From Flavobacteriales bacterium (GTDB lineage: Bacteria > Bacteroidota > Bacteroidia > Flavobacteriales > Flavobacteriaceae): a stretch of DNA of 41,901 nt. Positions within the stretch are counted from its first letter, which is position 1. Every line of letters begins with the position of its first letter. Made by a program: the position numbers and the translations under genes. The notes below the pieces were generated by a model. The model saw only the letters and a program-made list of their open reading frames with translations, did no database searches and was not told the DNA's origin. Below, piece by piece: positions 8,502 to 16,746 of the stretch. The stretch lies in the NCBI GenBank assembly GCA_024643405.1, contig JAHENA010000016.1, forward strand, positions 1-41,901, in the 5' to 3' direction.

Positions 8502-9039
8502 AATAAGGTGAAATCATAATGTAAACAACAACGCCGCTGATGGCAACATAGAACCACAAAGGAAATGTGATCTTCGCTATTTTTTTATGCCTTTCTATAT
8601 TATTTGTAATAGCCCTAACATACGTAATTAACACAAATGGAATCACTATAATTGACATTAAAATATGCGTTATTAAAATGATATAATAAAAATATTTAAT
8701 ATACCCTTCACCTCCGTATTTTGTTGAATCACTTGTCATGTGATAGGCCACATACATTACCAAAAATGCTAACGACAAACTAATTGCAAATTGCATCAAC
8801 CTTTTATGAAGTGTTATTTTTTTATTTTGAATAGCAATAAAAGCTAATACTAAAACTAGCGCAGTAACCGCATTAATAGATGCATAAATTGGAGGTAAAA
8901 AGGTTAAAGGTTCAATATCGTATCCTAATGCACGTAAATTGACTCCAAATAGAATAGCTACCACAACAGGAATAATTACTGATAGAATAACTATCCAGGT
9001 ATTATATTTTTTTTCGGCTTGTATATTATCTTGTTTCAT
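8494..9039 (-). CDS. DUF420 family membrane protein (CtaM/YozB-like oxidase assembly factor)
   Basis: 181 residues with five predicted TM helices (roughly 14-35, 46-68, 82-102, 115-143 and 155-176) and conserved histidines in the helices (VAYHM, LITHILM). The pattern matches DUF420. Gram-positive members of this family (CtaM) are needed for active heme-copper oxidase. Here the gene is next to a SCO gene: its stop overlaps the following 76-residue protein gene, and its start meets the SCO stop at position 9039. Assignment to DUF420 is strong; the exact biochemical role is unknown. Confidence 0.85.
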   Translation of the reverse strand: MKQDNIQAEKKYNTWIVILSVIIPVVVAILFGVNLRALGYDIEPLTFLPPIYASINAVTALVLVLAFIAIQNKKITLHKRLMQFAISLSLAFLVMYVAYHMTSDSTKYGGEGYIKYFYYIILITHILMSIIVIPFVLITYVRAITNNIERHKKIAKITFPLWFYVAISGVVVYIMISPYYV

Positions 9040-9779
9040 TATTCATTCAAAAGTTTTGTGATATCTTCTTTCAAAATTGTTATTTCTTCAGAAATACCCT
9101 CATCATCAACTTTCTCCTCTGGAGAAATCATTCCATTATAAAAAATTATTGGATTACCATTCACAACACGGGAACGAATAAATCCATTCTTATCAATCAA
9201 AGCAAAATTACCAGAATGTTCAAAACCCCCAGCGACTGACTCATCTTTGGCAGTATATAAGTTAAAGCCTTCATTTGCCAATTTATAAATGGTTTCTTGA
9301 TTCCCTGTCATTAAATTCCAATTGGGGTTAGTTACACCATAACTATCAGCATACGCTTTTAAAACTTCTGATGTATCATGCTCTGGATTGATGGTAAATG
9401 ATGCCACCCCAAAATTATCATATTCTGAAAACGAATTTTGTATTTGAATTAAATTAGCATTCATTCGCGGACATATAGTAGGACAGGTTGTAAAAAAGAA
9501 CTCAATCACGTAGACCTTTCCTATATAATCTTTATTTGTAATAATTTTTCCGTTTTGATTTGTAAAACTAAAATCAGGAACAGTCTTACGTTCACCATTG
9601 ATTTCAATAAAAGCTAGGTCTGAAAGTTTAGTTTTGTTTTCATCAGCAAAATCAGATCTGCTCTCATTTCTTGATACGTCTTCAGAATTTATTCTATCTA
9701 TAATTTTAGGAATAAAATAAATACCAAATACTAAAATTACAAATGAAATACCTATATAAGAATAATTAGTTTTCTTCAT
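9039..9779 (-). CDS. SCO1/SenC family copper chaperone for cytochrome oxidase
   Basis: 246 residues with an N-terminal membrane anchor (about 7-25) and a thioredoxin-fold domain exposed to the periplasm. The copper ligands are present: CPTIC with C99 and C103, and a distal histidine H188 in GFEHSGNFALID. SCO proteins load copper into the CuA site of oxidase subunit II or act as its thiol reductase. Subunit II is not in this window and would be expected upstream of ctaD, past the right edge. The start overlaps the end of the preceding gene by 14 nt, which implies coupled translation. Confidence 0.93.
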   Translation of the reverse strand: MKKTNYSYIGISFVILVFGIYFIPKIIDRINSEDVSRNESRSDFADENKTKLSDLAFIEINGERKTVPDFSFTNQNGKIITNKDYIGKVYVIEFFFTTCPTICPRMNANLIQIQNSFSEYDNFGVASFTINPEHDTSEVLKAYADSYGVTNPNWNLMTGNQETIYKLANEGFNLYTAKDESVAGGFEHSGNFALIDKNGFIRSRVVNGNPIIFYNGMISPEEKVDDEGISEEITILKEDITKLLNE

Positions 9780-10488
9780 TTTCCTTTTTTAAATCATTAG
9801 CTCTTCTTGTTGTAGAATCAAAATCCCCTTTTCTTTTTTGCCTGTATTCTGTGAATAATATACGCATGTCCTCACTCATCTTATTTTTAATTTCAGACAC
9901 TTCAATACAGTCATATGCATATAACCCAAATACCGTTTTATTTTTAGCAATTTCATTATCCGCTCTATCATCAATTCTTCCACGTTGATTTAAATCCTTA
10001 TCAATAATAAAAACAGAATTGGTAGCTAAACTTTCATTTAATGGCACATTACTTTTTAAACTATTGTATAATTTTTGAATAGCCAGAGGTTCGGCATAAA
10101 CAAAATGCCAGAACCGTATATCCTCATAAGAATTAATTTCCTTTTTAAGTTCTTCGGTAAATTTTTGTGTTCCATTAGGAACCACTATCACAATTTGAAA
10201 CTTTTTGAAGCCTTTAAATTTATCATACACCAATTCCTTTAGGTTTGATGCTGCAATAACATAATCCATAGGATTTTCTCCAAGAAAACCAAGTACCGTA
10301 ATATGGTCTTTTAATAGAATATTTTCATTTGAATCTGACGGGAATTGCTGCACATCTAAAACGGATTCATTTACAATATCAAGCGGCCTGTAATTATGAG
10401 TTGCTGGGTATAAAAACAATAGAAAAGTTACAGGAAGAAAAAATAAAACCCCTAAAACTACATAGCGCTTAACTTTTTTTAAATCCAC
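9766..10488 (-). CDS. Membrane-anchored thioredoxin-like protein without a CxxC pair, upstream of SCO
   Basis: 240 residues with an N-terminal TM anchor (about 10-28), then a domain with a SCO/thioredoxin-like pattern: a beta strand ITVLGFLGENP in the place normally holding the CxxxC loop, a helix, a strand (FQIVIVVPNG) and a late strand NSVFIIDKDLNQRGRID resembling the SCO ALIDKNGFIRSR strand. The only cysteine seen is in YAYDCIEV, so copper or disulfide chemistry of the SCO type is not possible. The C-terminus is a charged helix. Overlap with the SCO gene suggests that the two proteins work together, perhaps as catalytic and non-catalytic partners. The thioredoxin-fold reading is my inference. 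Confidence 0.75.
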   Translation of the reverse strand: MDLKKVKRYVVLGVLFFLPVTFLLFLYPATHNYRPLDIVNESVLDVQQFPSDSNENILLKDHITVLGFLGENPMDYVIAASNLKELVYDKFKGFKKFQIVIVVPNGTQKFTEELKKEINSYEDIRFWHFVYAEPLAIQKLYNSLKSNVPLNESLATNSVFIIDKDLNQRGRIDDRADNEIAKNKTVFGLYAYDCIEVSEIKNKMSEDMRILFTEYRQKRKGDFDSTTRRANDLKKENEEN

Positions 10489-10514
10489 TTAAAAAGTCTT
10501 AAATTATTGAATTG

Positions 10515-10522
10515 CAAAAATA
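10515..10522 (-). promoter_or_regulatory. Candidate -7 box (TATTTTTG) for the oxidase-assembly cluster
   Basis: The minus strand reads TATTTTTG, 27 nt before the start at 10488. It overlaps the U-tract of the terminator at 10522-10550, so the terminator and the next promoter would share sequence. No clear TTG lies at the -33 position. The rest of the 102-nt gap at 10489-10590 is taken up by the terminator. Confidence 0.35.
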
Positions 10523-10550
10523 AAAAAAGGTGGTTTAATAAACCACCTTT
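10522..10550 (-). terminator. Rho-independent terminator after the oxidase subunit genes
   Basis: A nearly perfect inverted repeat (AAAGGTGGTTT at 10526-10536 against AAACCACCTTT at 10540-10550) with a three-base loop. On the minus strand it is followed by a T-rich run (TTTTTTTATTTTT). It ends transcription of the cyoE/subunit III/subunit IV operon before the assembly cluster. Confidence 0.85.
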
Positions 10551-10590
10551 CTTATATCTTTTAACACAGTATTATGTGAGTATGCGTTTT

Positions 10591-10971
10591 TTAAAAATTC
10601 CTTTTTAGATAACCTGATGAATATATATCTTGAATATATCCGCCTTCTTGCAATAATATAAACAGTAAATATAAAATCAAGAAAATAGCAGTCCAAACAA
10701 CCATGCGTCTTAAACTAGGTGTTTCATCTCTCATGTGCATGAAATCCCAAGTGATATAATATGCTTTTACCAGAGTTAAAATAATGAATATCCAGTTCAA
10801 TATTTTCATTCCTAAAAAATGACCTATCAAGGCTTCTGGTTTCATAATACCTAAAGCAACTTCAACAGAGGTCACAATGGTTAATAAAATCAAAACACCC
10901 CAAATTTTTTGAGTATTTGATTTAAATTTAATTAACCCTCTTAATATTTCTAATTTATGTGCGTGTGCCAT
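10591..10971 (-). CDS. Cytochrome c oxidase subunit IV-type membrane protein
   Basis: 126 residues with three predicted TM helices (about 24-43, 50-76 and 92-112), the second containing KAYYITWDFMHMRDE. This arrangement is typical of the small subunit IV (COX4_pro type) encoded after subunit III in Bacteroidota. It probably supports assembly or stability of the heme-copper oxidase. The gene lies 20 nt behind the larger subunit III gene and is the last of its operon, as shown by the terminator at 10522-10550. Confidence 0.85.
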   Translation of the reverse strand: MAHAHKLEILRGLIKFKSNTQKIWGVLILLTIVTSVEVALGIMKPEALIGHFLGMKILNWIFIILTLVKAYYITWDFMHMRDETPSLRRMVVWTAIFLILYLLFILLQEGGYIQDIYSSGYLKRNF

Positions 10972-10991
10972 TTCTAATTATATTATTTCAA

Positions 10992-11981
10992 TTAAACCAG
11001 GTAGAAGAATGTAAATACAAATACCCAAACTAAATCTACAAAGTGCCAATACAATCCTACTTTTTCAACCATTTCATAACTCTTACGCTTTTCATAAGTT
11101 CCTAATATCACATTAAAGAAAATAATAATGTTAATTACAACTCCAGAAAATACGTGGAAACCGTGAAATCCTGTAATAAAAAAGAAAAAATCGGCAAACA
11201 GTGGTGAGCCATATTCATTGACATGCAAATTAGCGCCTTCAATAACATGCTTCCCATTTGATTTTATTTGTTTTAATGATTCTTCTCTTGAAAGAACCGT
11301 TTTATGACCGTGCTCATTAATATCTTGAGTTCTTACTAAAATATTATTATGAGACTCTAAACCATTAATAACTTCTTCTACTGTATAGGTTGGCAATGAG
11401 CCCTCACTCATAAACCAAACACCCGTATTACGCTGCAATTGTTCTCTCTCACGTGGTTCAGCAGTAACAAAATCTCTCAATGCTACACGATGCCCATTGG
11501 CATCAACAAACTGTAAAATATTACCTCCTTTAGTTTGTATAGCACCATAATCCCCTTTAATAAAAGTGGCCCATTCCCATGCTTGAGAACCCACGAATAT
11601 AAGACCCCCGATAATAGTTAATAACATGTAAATGGTCACCTTACCTTTATTCAAGTGGTGTCCGGCGTCCACAGCTAAAACCATTGTTACAGATGACATA
11701 ATCAGTATGAACGTCATAAACGCCACATAAATCATAGGTAATTCTTGTCCATGTAAAAAAGGCACGTGTGTGAATACCTCATCGGCAATTGGCCATGTTT
11801 CTATAAACTTAAATCTTGAAAATCCATAGGCTGCTAAAAACCCAGAGAATGTTAAGGCATCTGAAACAATGAAAAACCACATCATCATTTTACCATAACT
11901 TGCTTGTAAAGGCGGGTTGCCTCCTCCCCAAGTTTTACCTTCTGTTCCAGTATTTACAACTGTAGTACTCATATGTAGCAT
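10992..11981 (-). CDS. Cytochrome c oxidase subunit III, long form (329 aa)
   Basis: The family signature is present: an N-terminal helix pair (MMMWFFIVSDALTFSGFLAAYGF), further TM helices, and a C-terminal FFFFITGFHGFHVFSGV segment ending in LYWHFVDLVWVFVFTFFYLV. A hydrophilic insert of roughly 90 residues (about 140-235) separates the fourth and fifth hydrophobic segments and makes it longer than proteobacterial subunit III. I recall such long forms as common in this phylum. Start: M4 at 11972 (MSTTVVN) is as plausible as the first ATG at 11981. With the second subunit III gene upstream, the complex has two III-type subunits. The 128-nt gap ahead holds a candidate promoter. Confidence 0.92.
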   Translation of the reverse strand: MLHMSTTVVNTGTEGKTWGGGNPPLQASYGKMMMWFFIVSDALTFSGFLAAYGFSRFKFIETWPIADEVFTHVPFLHGQELPMIYVAFMTFILIMSSVTMVLAVDAGHHLNKGKVTIYMLLTIIGGLIFVGSQAWEWATFIKGDYGAIQTKGGNILQFVDANGHRVALRDFVTAEPREREQLQRNTGVWFMSEGSLPTYTVEEVINGLESHNNILVRTQDINEHGHKTVLSREESLKQIKSNGKHVIEGANLHVNEYGSPLFADFFFFITGFHGFHVFSGVVINIIIFFNVILGTYEKRKSYEMVEKVGLYWHFVDLVWVFVFTFFYLV

Positions 11982-12000
11982 TTAGTTTTTAAAAGTTGCA

Positions 12001-12008
12001 CAAAAATA
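12001..12008 (-). promoter_or_regulatory. Candidate -7 box (TATTTTTG) ahead of the long subunit III gene
   Basis: An exact TAnnTTTG match on the minus strand, 19 or 28 nt before the two possible start codons. No TTG lies at 18-20 nt spacing, so the -33 element is not clear. It could be an internal promoter that separates subunits III-long/IV from the cyoE operon. The gap at 11982-12109 contains nothing else I can support. Confidence 0.35.
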
Positions 12009-12109
12009 ATCATTTTATTTATCTAGCGAAATATACAAGTCTAAAATTCAAAAATCACTAAAAAAAAGTCAATTTAAGGAATTTTTATATAGAAAATATA
12101 ATAAATAGA

Positions 12110-12691
12110 TTATCTAACAAAATAGAGAAACAAAAAGAGATAAATCCAGAGTATATCAATAAAATGCCAGAAAGTTGCCGCCAATTCAAAACCTAGCATA
12201 TTCTCTGTATTATACTTTTGTTTAAAATGATTATAAATTACTATCAATAAGCATATTAACCCTACGACAACATGCAGAATATGTACCATCGCTATTAAAT
12301 AGATATAAGACATGGTAACATTGCTGGTTGGACCTGTAAAATTATATCCCTGATTAATGATTTCTTGAAATCCATTAAACTGATTAAAAATGAAAAGAGC
12401 TCCTAAAACAAGCGTTACTAATAACCAGATGGTGGTGGCTTTGCGAATGTGACTTTTTAAAGCTTTTTGGGCTAACATAAATGACACACTACTCATCATA
12501 ATTACGACGGTACTAATCACAAATGAATTAGGCAGTTGAAAATCTTTCAACCAATCAGGCCTTGAACTACTTACAATAAAAGCACTTGTCCAGGCGGCAA
12601 ATGACATAATAAGTGAAATGATGGCAAACCAAAGCATCATTTTTTTTGCTCTTTTATTTTTTTCTTCTATACTACCTTGAGTTAAATCCAT
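12110..12691 (-). CDS. Cytochrome c oxidase subunit III, short form (193 aa)
   Basis: Five predicted TM helices, with the family features MVHILHVVVGLICLLIVIYNHF and the C-terminal ATFWHFIDILWIYLFLFLYFVR, which is collinear with the end of the long form (LYWHFVDLVWVFVFTFFYLV). It has the size of the five-helix subunit III type. It starts 2 nt after the cyoE stop, so the two are translated together. Two subunit III genes in a row indicate that this lineage builds its caa3/aa3-type oxidase with two III-like polypeptides, or uses them in different assemblies. Confidence 0.9.
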   Translation of the reverse strand: MDLTQGSIEEKNKRAKKMMLWFAIISLIMSFAAWTSAFIVSSSRPDWLKDFQLPNSFVISTVVIMMSSVSFMLAQKALKSHIRKATTIWLLVTLVLGALFIFNQFNGFQEIINQGYNFTGPTSNVTMSYIYLIAMVHILHVVVGLICLLIVIYNHFKQKYNTENMLGFELAATFWHFIDILWIYLFLFLYFVR

Positions 12692-12693
12692 GG

Positions 12694-13584
12694 TTATCTT
12701 ATAAATTTATCAATAACATATACAATTTGAACAAGTGTTATATAGGATACACTTGCTAACATAAGTTGTTTGGCCGCTAAAGCAGTCATTTTTTTAAATA
12801 ATTGAATGGCATAAAACAGCATCCCTAAGCCTAATAAAAATACTATACTTGCTGAAATAATTGACAAATGCAATTTTCCTGTAAATCCAAATACCGGAAT
12901 AATAGACACTAATATCGTCCATATGGTATACATGATGACCTGTACAGCAGTACCTTTATCTTGTTTGCCTGTTGGCAGCATAAAAAATCCACCTTTTTTA
13001 TAATCTTCAAACAAAAACCAACCAATAGCCCAAAAATGTGGAAATTGCCAGAAAAATTGTAATGCAAATAAGGTTCCTGGTTCAATACCAAAATCATCAG
13101 TTGCAGCAACCCAACCCAGCATAAATGGAATAGCCCCTGGAATAGCTCCAACAAAAACGGATAATGGTGTTTTTGTTTTTAAAGGTGTATATACACTAGT
13201 ATATAAAAAAATAGAAATCGCCCCAAACATAGCGGTTTGCTTGTTTATGGTATACAGGATAATTATACCTAATAAAGTGAAAATTGACGCAATGATAAAA
13301 GCCGTATTTACAGACATTCGCCCTGCAGCTACAGGTCTGTTTTTAGTACGATCCATTAAGGCATCTAAATCCTTTTCAATAATTTGATTAAAAGCATTGG
13401 AGGCACCAACCATAAAATAGCCCCCAAATGCTAATAGGACTAAGGTTTTAAAATCGATCGTATCTACGCCTAGCAAATAACCGGCAAGTGAAGAAAAAAC
13501 CACACTTAATGCCAATCGCATTTTAGTAATCTCTTTAAAATCAGATATTACAGATGTTGCAGTTAATGAGTTCTTATTATCCAA
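12694..13584 (-). CDS. cyoE: Protoheme IX farnesyltransferase (heme O synthase)
   Basis: 296 residues and about nine TM helices of the UbiA prenyltransferase superfamily. The first acidic motif is NAFNQIIEKDLDALMDRT (residues 63-80), and the second conserved loop contains YTPLKTKTPLSVFVGAIPGAIPFMLGW. The enzyme adds farnesyl to heme b to make heme O, the precursor of heme A for the oxidase encoded alongside. It is the first gene of the oxidase operon, and a good promoter lies 36-65 nt upstream. A heme A synthase gene (ctaA) is not in this window. Confidence 0.96.
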   Translation of the reverse strand: MDNKNSLTATSVISDFKEITKMRLALSVVFSSLAGYLLGVDTIDFKTLVLLAFGGYFMVGASNAFNQIIEKDLDALMDRTKNRPVAAGRMSVNTAFIIASIFTLLGIIILYTINKQTAMFGAISIFLYTSVYTPLKTKTPLSVFVGAIPGAIPFMLGWVAATDDFGIEPGTLFALQFFWQFPHFWAIGWFLFEDYKKGGFFMLPTGKQDKGTAVQVIMYTIWTILVSIIPVFGFTGKLHLSIISASIVFLLGLGMLFYAIQLFKKMTALAAKQLMLASVSYITLVQIVYVIDKFIR

Positions 13585-13619
13585 TGAAATAAATACTTAG
13601 TCGCTTATATTTAAGAGTG

Positions 13620-13649
13620 CAAAGATACTTTATTAATGAATTTTATCAA
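13620..13649 (-). promoter_or_regulatory. Bacteroidota-type promoter of the cyoE/oxidase operon (TTG-N19-TATCTTTG)
   Basis: On the minus strand, TTG at 13649-13647 is followed after 19 bases by TATCTTTG at 13627-13620. Both boxes and their spacing match the sigma-ABfr consensus of Bacteroidota (TTTG/TTG, about 19 nt, TAnnTTTG). The predicted transcript starts about 29 nt before the cyoE start codon. It lies in the 156-nt divergent gap between cyoE and the metallo-hydrolase gene. Confidence 0.65.
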
Positions 13650-13703
13650 TATTATTTGTACCTAAATTTAAGCTGCCATAATTCACAACCAAAAAAGATT
13701 TTG

Positions 13704-13711
13704 TAATTTCG
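13704..13711 (+). promoter_or_regulatory. Possible -7 box (TAATTTCG) for the metallo-hydrolase gene
   Basis: One mismatch to TAnnTTTG, 29 nt before the ATG at 13741. No TTG lies at the -33 distance. This is the best candidate in the divergent gap on the plus strand but remains weak. Confidence 0.25.
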
Positions 13712-13740
13712 AAACTTCAACTATTTCCAAAATATGAAAC

Positions 13741-14613
13741 ATGAAAATACTTAAATCTCTTTTTACCATTTACGCCTTAAGTTTCGCTTTTTTAATGAGT
13801 GCTCAAAACAATCAAGAAGTTATAATTGAAACACAGCAACTTTCTGACAATGTATATATGCTTACTGGTCAAGGTGGGAATATAGGAATCTGTTTAGGTG
13901 AAGAAGGTGTTTTTATGATTGATGATCAATTTGCCCGATTAACCCCAAAAATTTTAAAAGCAATCAAAGCTTTAAGTGATAAGCCTATTCAGTATTTGAT
14001 AAATACCCATTATCATGGAGACCATACCGGTGGAAATGAAAATATTGCCCAACAAGGCGCGAAAATTATTGCACATGATAATGTATATAAACGTTTGAGT
14101 GAATCTACGCCAGCCACTCCCAAGGAAGCTTTACCCGTCATCTCTTTTAATGACAAATTACAACTTCATATAAATGGTGAAGACGTTCTAGTTTTTCATG
14201 TTGAAAATGCACATACAGATGGCGATGCACTATTATACTTTACCCAAAGTAATGTACTGCATACTGGTGACACCTTTTTCAGTGAATTATATCCTTATAT
14301 TGATTTAGATTCAGGAGGAAGTATTAACGGCTATATAGAAGCTGTTAAAAAAACTCTGATTTTAATTGATGATGAGACTAAAATAATTCCAGGTCATGGA
14401 AAATTATCTAATAAAGCGAAATATCAGTTTTTCTTAAGCATGCTTGAAGATTTAAAAACTAAAGTAGTAGCCGAAATTGAATCAGGCAAATCCGAAGAAG
14501 ACGTTGCCACAAACACCAATATTACTAAAACTTATGACGATTTAGGATATAGTTGGGCATTTATAAATAGTGAAAGAATACGAAGGACTTTTTATAAAGG
14601 GCTAAAACAGTAA
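13741..14613 (+). CDS. Exported metallo-beta-lactamase-fold hydrolase
   Basis: 290 residues. A signal peptide (MKILKSLFTIYALSFAFLMSAQ) sends it to the periplasm or beyond. The zinc ligands of the fold are all visible: HYHGDH (H90, H92, D94, H95), H158 in NAHTDGD, D177 in LHTGDTFF and H219 in IIPGHG. The GDALLYF and PGHG phrasing is common to the broad MBL-fold family of lactamases and metabolic hydrolases, and nothing decides the substrate. It need not confer antibiotic resistance. It is the only complete plus-strand gene in the window, lies divergent to cyoE, and stops 4 nt from the convergent RemB-like gene. Confidence 0.9.
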   Translation: MKILKSLFTIYALSFAFLMSAQNNQEVIIETQQLSDNVYMLTGQGGNIGICLGEEGVFMIDDQFARLTPKILKAIKALSDKPIQYLINTHYHGDHTGGNENIAQQGAKIIAHDNVYKRLSESTPATPKEALPVISFNDKLQLHINGEDVLVFHVENAHTDGDALLYFTQSNVLHTGDTFFSELYPYIDLDSGGSINGYIEAVKKTLILIDDETKIIPGHGKLSNKAKYQFFLSMLEDLKTKVVAEIESGKSEEDVATNTNITKTYDDLGYSWAFINSERIRRTFYKGLKQ

Positions 14614-14617
14614 TTCA

Positions 14618-16717
14618 TTAAAAATCGAAATACCAATTAAATAAATCAGTTCTTAAACCAATATTAAACCACACCGTATTGGTCTTAAAAGTTGAAACCG
14701 TCTCAACTTCAGGATTAAAATTTCTAAAGGTAATATCTGTAAATATTTTCAAGTTTGATGCCGGATTAATGACATAACCTGCCTGAAGATTAGCATAAAA
14801 TGTGTTGGCTTTTATTCCTTGCCCTACTTTAACGCCTGAATCAAATGGGCGGTCATTATAATCTCTATAAATATCCCCACCATAACTAAAATTATCTATT
14901 CCATTGTTATAATCAAACCCTTTAACACCAAAAATAAGTTTAGCATCTCCAAACCAGCGATTATAATGATATCTTCCTATAACGATAGCTTCACTAAAGT
15001 TTGAACCCCAAAGGTGGGCCATGGATTGATTATTATGTCCGTAATTTAAAACAATAGTGTTATGGGAATAGGTATAAGGTCTTACTCTGTTATATTCAAA
15101 CTGCAATAATAGATTGTCAACTTTAAAAGCATCATAGTATTTTATACCTAACTGATACCCAAACTTATTCTTCCAGCTTTTCTCTCCTCCTTTCACATCA
15201 CTTAATGAAAATTCATCTAAAATAAATTGACTGTACATATTAATATTGTCATTTACTTTATACTTCCCTGAAGCTCCTAAAACCGCATTTCCTGATCCCT
15301 GACCCGCTCCGAATTCCATCGCTCTGAAAAAAATGATAGGATTTAAATAATTGACATCAAAACCTCTTCCATTTGTATTGGTCCATAACACCGATTCAAA
15401 TAAACCTATATTAAGCCTTTTAGAAACATTCCAGCTTAAATAATGATTTGCCATATACTTCGTTAAAAAGGCTTTATCAACAGTTGCTTCTGGTCTCACA
15501 TCCTTTAACCACATCCAGGTGTTAGTATATTTAATTTTCCAGAATTTAGTGTTAAATTTTAAAAACGTGTGCGGGCTGGCAACATCACTTAAAAGTAATG
15601 ACCTATAGCCGTCACCTATAAAATTTTTACCATGACCAAATTGAATATTTATAAATTTGGCTGGTGTATATGAGAGATAGGCTTCAGCAACAGGATAGTC
15701 GTATGAATCTGTTTTAAATTGTTTACCAATGCCTCTTCCTGGTATTATTGCCGGATCCGGGCCAAAAGCCTTCAAGCTCTTCGCATAATCATTTACATAT
15801 TGTGCAAATCGGCCCTGACTTTCAAAAACAGAAGTATAGAAATTAAAGTTTTTTCCCAAACCACCTCGCACTAAAAGTCCTCTTGTATTATTATATGTGG
15901 TATTAAATTCAGCCTCAGAATCTTTACCGACTTCTAAATCAAAAATAGGATCAATAGTAAACCAATAATCTTTGCCCTGTAATTGCACTAAATGCTCATT
16001 CCAAAGTTTTCTGGCAACCCATGTATTTGCTGGCTTTTGGAGTTTTTCATTCTCAGCTTTAAAATCATAATAAGTAGAAACCTCTTCATATAAAAAAGGT
16101 TTAGAGGCTGTATGACTATTTGCTCCAACCAAATTCATGCTTCTGTCGAACTTTGAATAATCAAAATGAGTAAATGGAATGTTTAACTGACTTGAAAAAG
16201 TTTTCTCTTCAAACGGCACTATACCATTATTAACACTGTCAATTTCCGATTTTATTGCTGATTCAATTTTAATAATTTCATTTTGCTTTTTTAATTCAGT
16301 GGTATTTGCAACATGCGCCACTAATGGTATGTCAATTTTAATAGAGTATTGCTTATACGTTGGTTTCCCGTTATAGGTTCCTGGTTTAATTTTAGGGAAT
16401 TGTGCAAAAACCCGTTTCGATTCAGTTTTTAAGTCCTCATACATCGCATCCACATAGATTACTTTAAATTGCCCTAAGGTATCAACCTCAAACAGCACTG
16501 CCGTTTGCCCAATATATTTATCATCAACAACTTTTTGTGGAACTTTAAAATTTTCAAATATTAGATGAAATACGGTCTCATCAAAGCATTTTTGTTGTGA
16601 TTCCAAAGCTTTATTTTCACAATTTGAGAAAAGTGGAGGTCTTTCAAAAAAATTATTTTCTTGTGAAAACAGGTTGTATTGAACTAAAAGTAGGAGTAGA
16701 ACAATGAATCTCTTCAT
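14618..16717 (-). CDS. remB: RemB-like gliding motility protein: TonB-CTD-like domain fused to an outer-membrane barrel
   Basis: 699 residues with a signal peptide (MKRFIVLLLLLVQYNLFSQ). Residues about 25-135 align by eye with the C-terminal domain of the two TonB proteins encoded next door: a CEN..KC pair (C33, C44), FEVDTLGQFKVIYVDA and FPKIKPGTYNGKPTY. From about residue 230 on the protein is rich in alternating aromatic beta strands, ending in NIGLRTDLFNWYFDF, which reads as an outer-membrane barrel of the capsule-assembly-Wzi-like type. In Flavobacterium johnsoniae remB lies, as I recall, a few genes from sprA, matching this order. RemB is linked to gliding on agar; its biochemical role is unknown. 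The symbol is therefore by similarity and synteny. Confidence 0.7.
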   Translation of the reverse strand: MKRFIVLLLLLVQYNLFSQENNFFERPPLFSNCENKALESQQKCFDETVFHLIFENFKVPQKVVDDKYIGQTAVLFEVDTLGQFKVIYVDAMYEDLKTESKRVFAQFPKIKPGTYNGKPTYKQYSIKIDIPLVAHVANTTELKKQNEIIKIESAIKSEIDSVNNGIVPFEEKTFSSQLNIPFTHFDYSKFDRSMNLVGANSHTASKPFLYEEVSTYYDFKAENEKLQKPANTWVARKLWNEHLVQLQGKDYWFTIDPIFDLEVGKDSEAEFNTTYNNTRGLLVRGGLGKNFNFYTSVFESQGRFAQYVNDYAKSLKAFGPDPAIIPGRGIGKQFKTDSYDYPVAEAYLSYTPAKFINIQFGHGKNFIGDGYRSLLLSDVASPHTFLKFNTKFWKIKYTNTWMWLKDVRPEATVDKAFLTKYMANHYLSWNVSKRLNIGLFESVLWTNTNGRGFDVNYLNPIIFFRAMEFGAGQGSGNAVLGASGKYKVNDNINMYSQFILDEFSLSDVKGGEKSWKNKFGYQLGIKYYDAFKVDNLLLQFEYNRVRPYTYSHNTIVLNYGHNNQSMAHLWGSNFSEAIVIGRYHYNRWFGDAKLIFGVKGFDYNNGIDNFSYGGDIYRDYNDRPFDSGVKVGQGIKANTFYANLQAGYVINPASNLKIFTDITFRNFNPEVETVSTFKTNTVWFNIGLRTDLFNWYFDF

Positions 16718-16746
16718 GAAATTATTTTAAGATTTGATTTAAAGCA

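Noticed and set aside
12909-13154. An 81-codon minus-strand frame within cyoE
   Set aside because: It overlaps cyoE in another frame on the same strand; cyoE is complete and conserved across the region.
13741-14613. Beta-lactamase resistance gene
   Set aside because: The zinc motifs only prove the MBL fold. The fold covers many hydrolases, and no residues specific for lactamase subclasses could be assigned with confidence.
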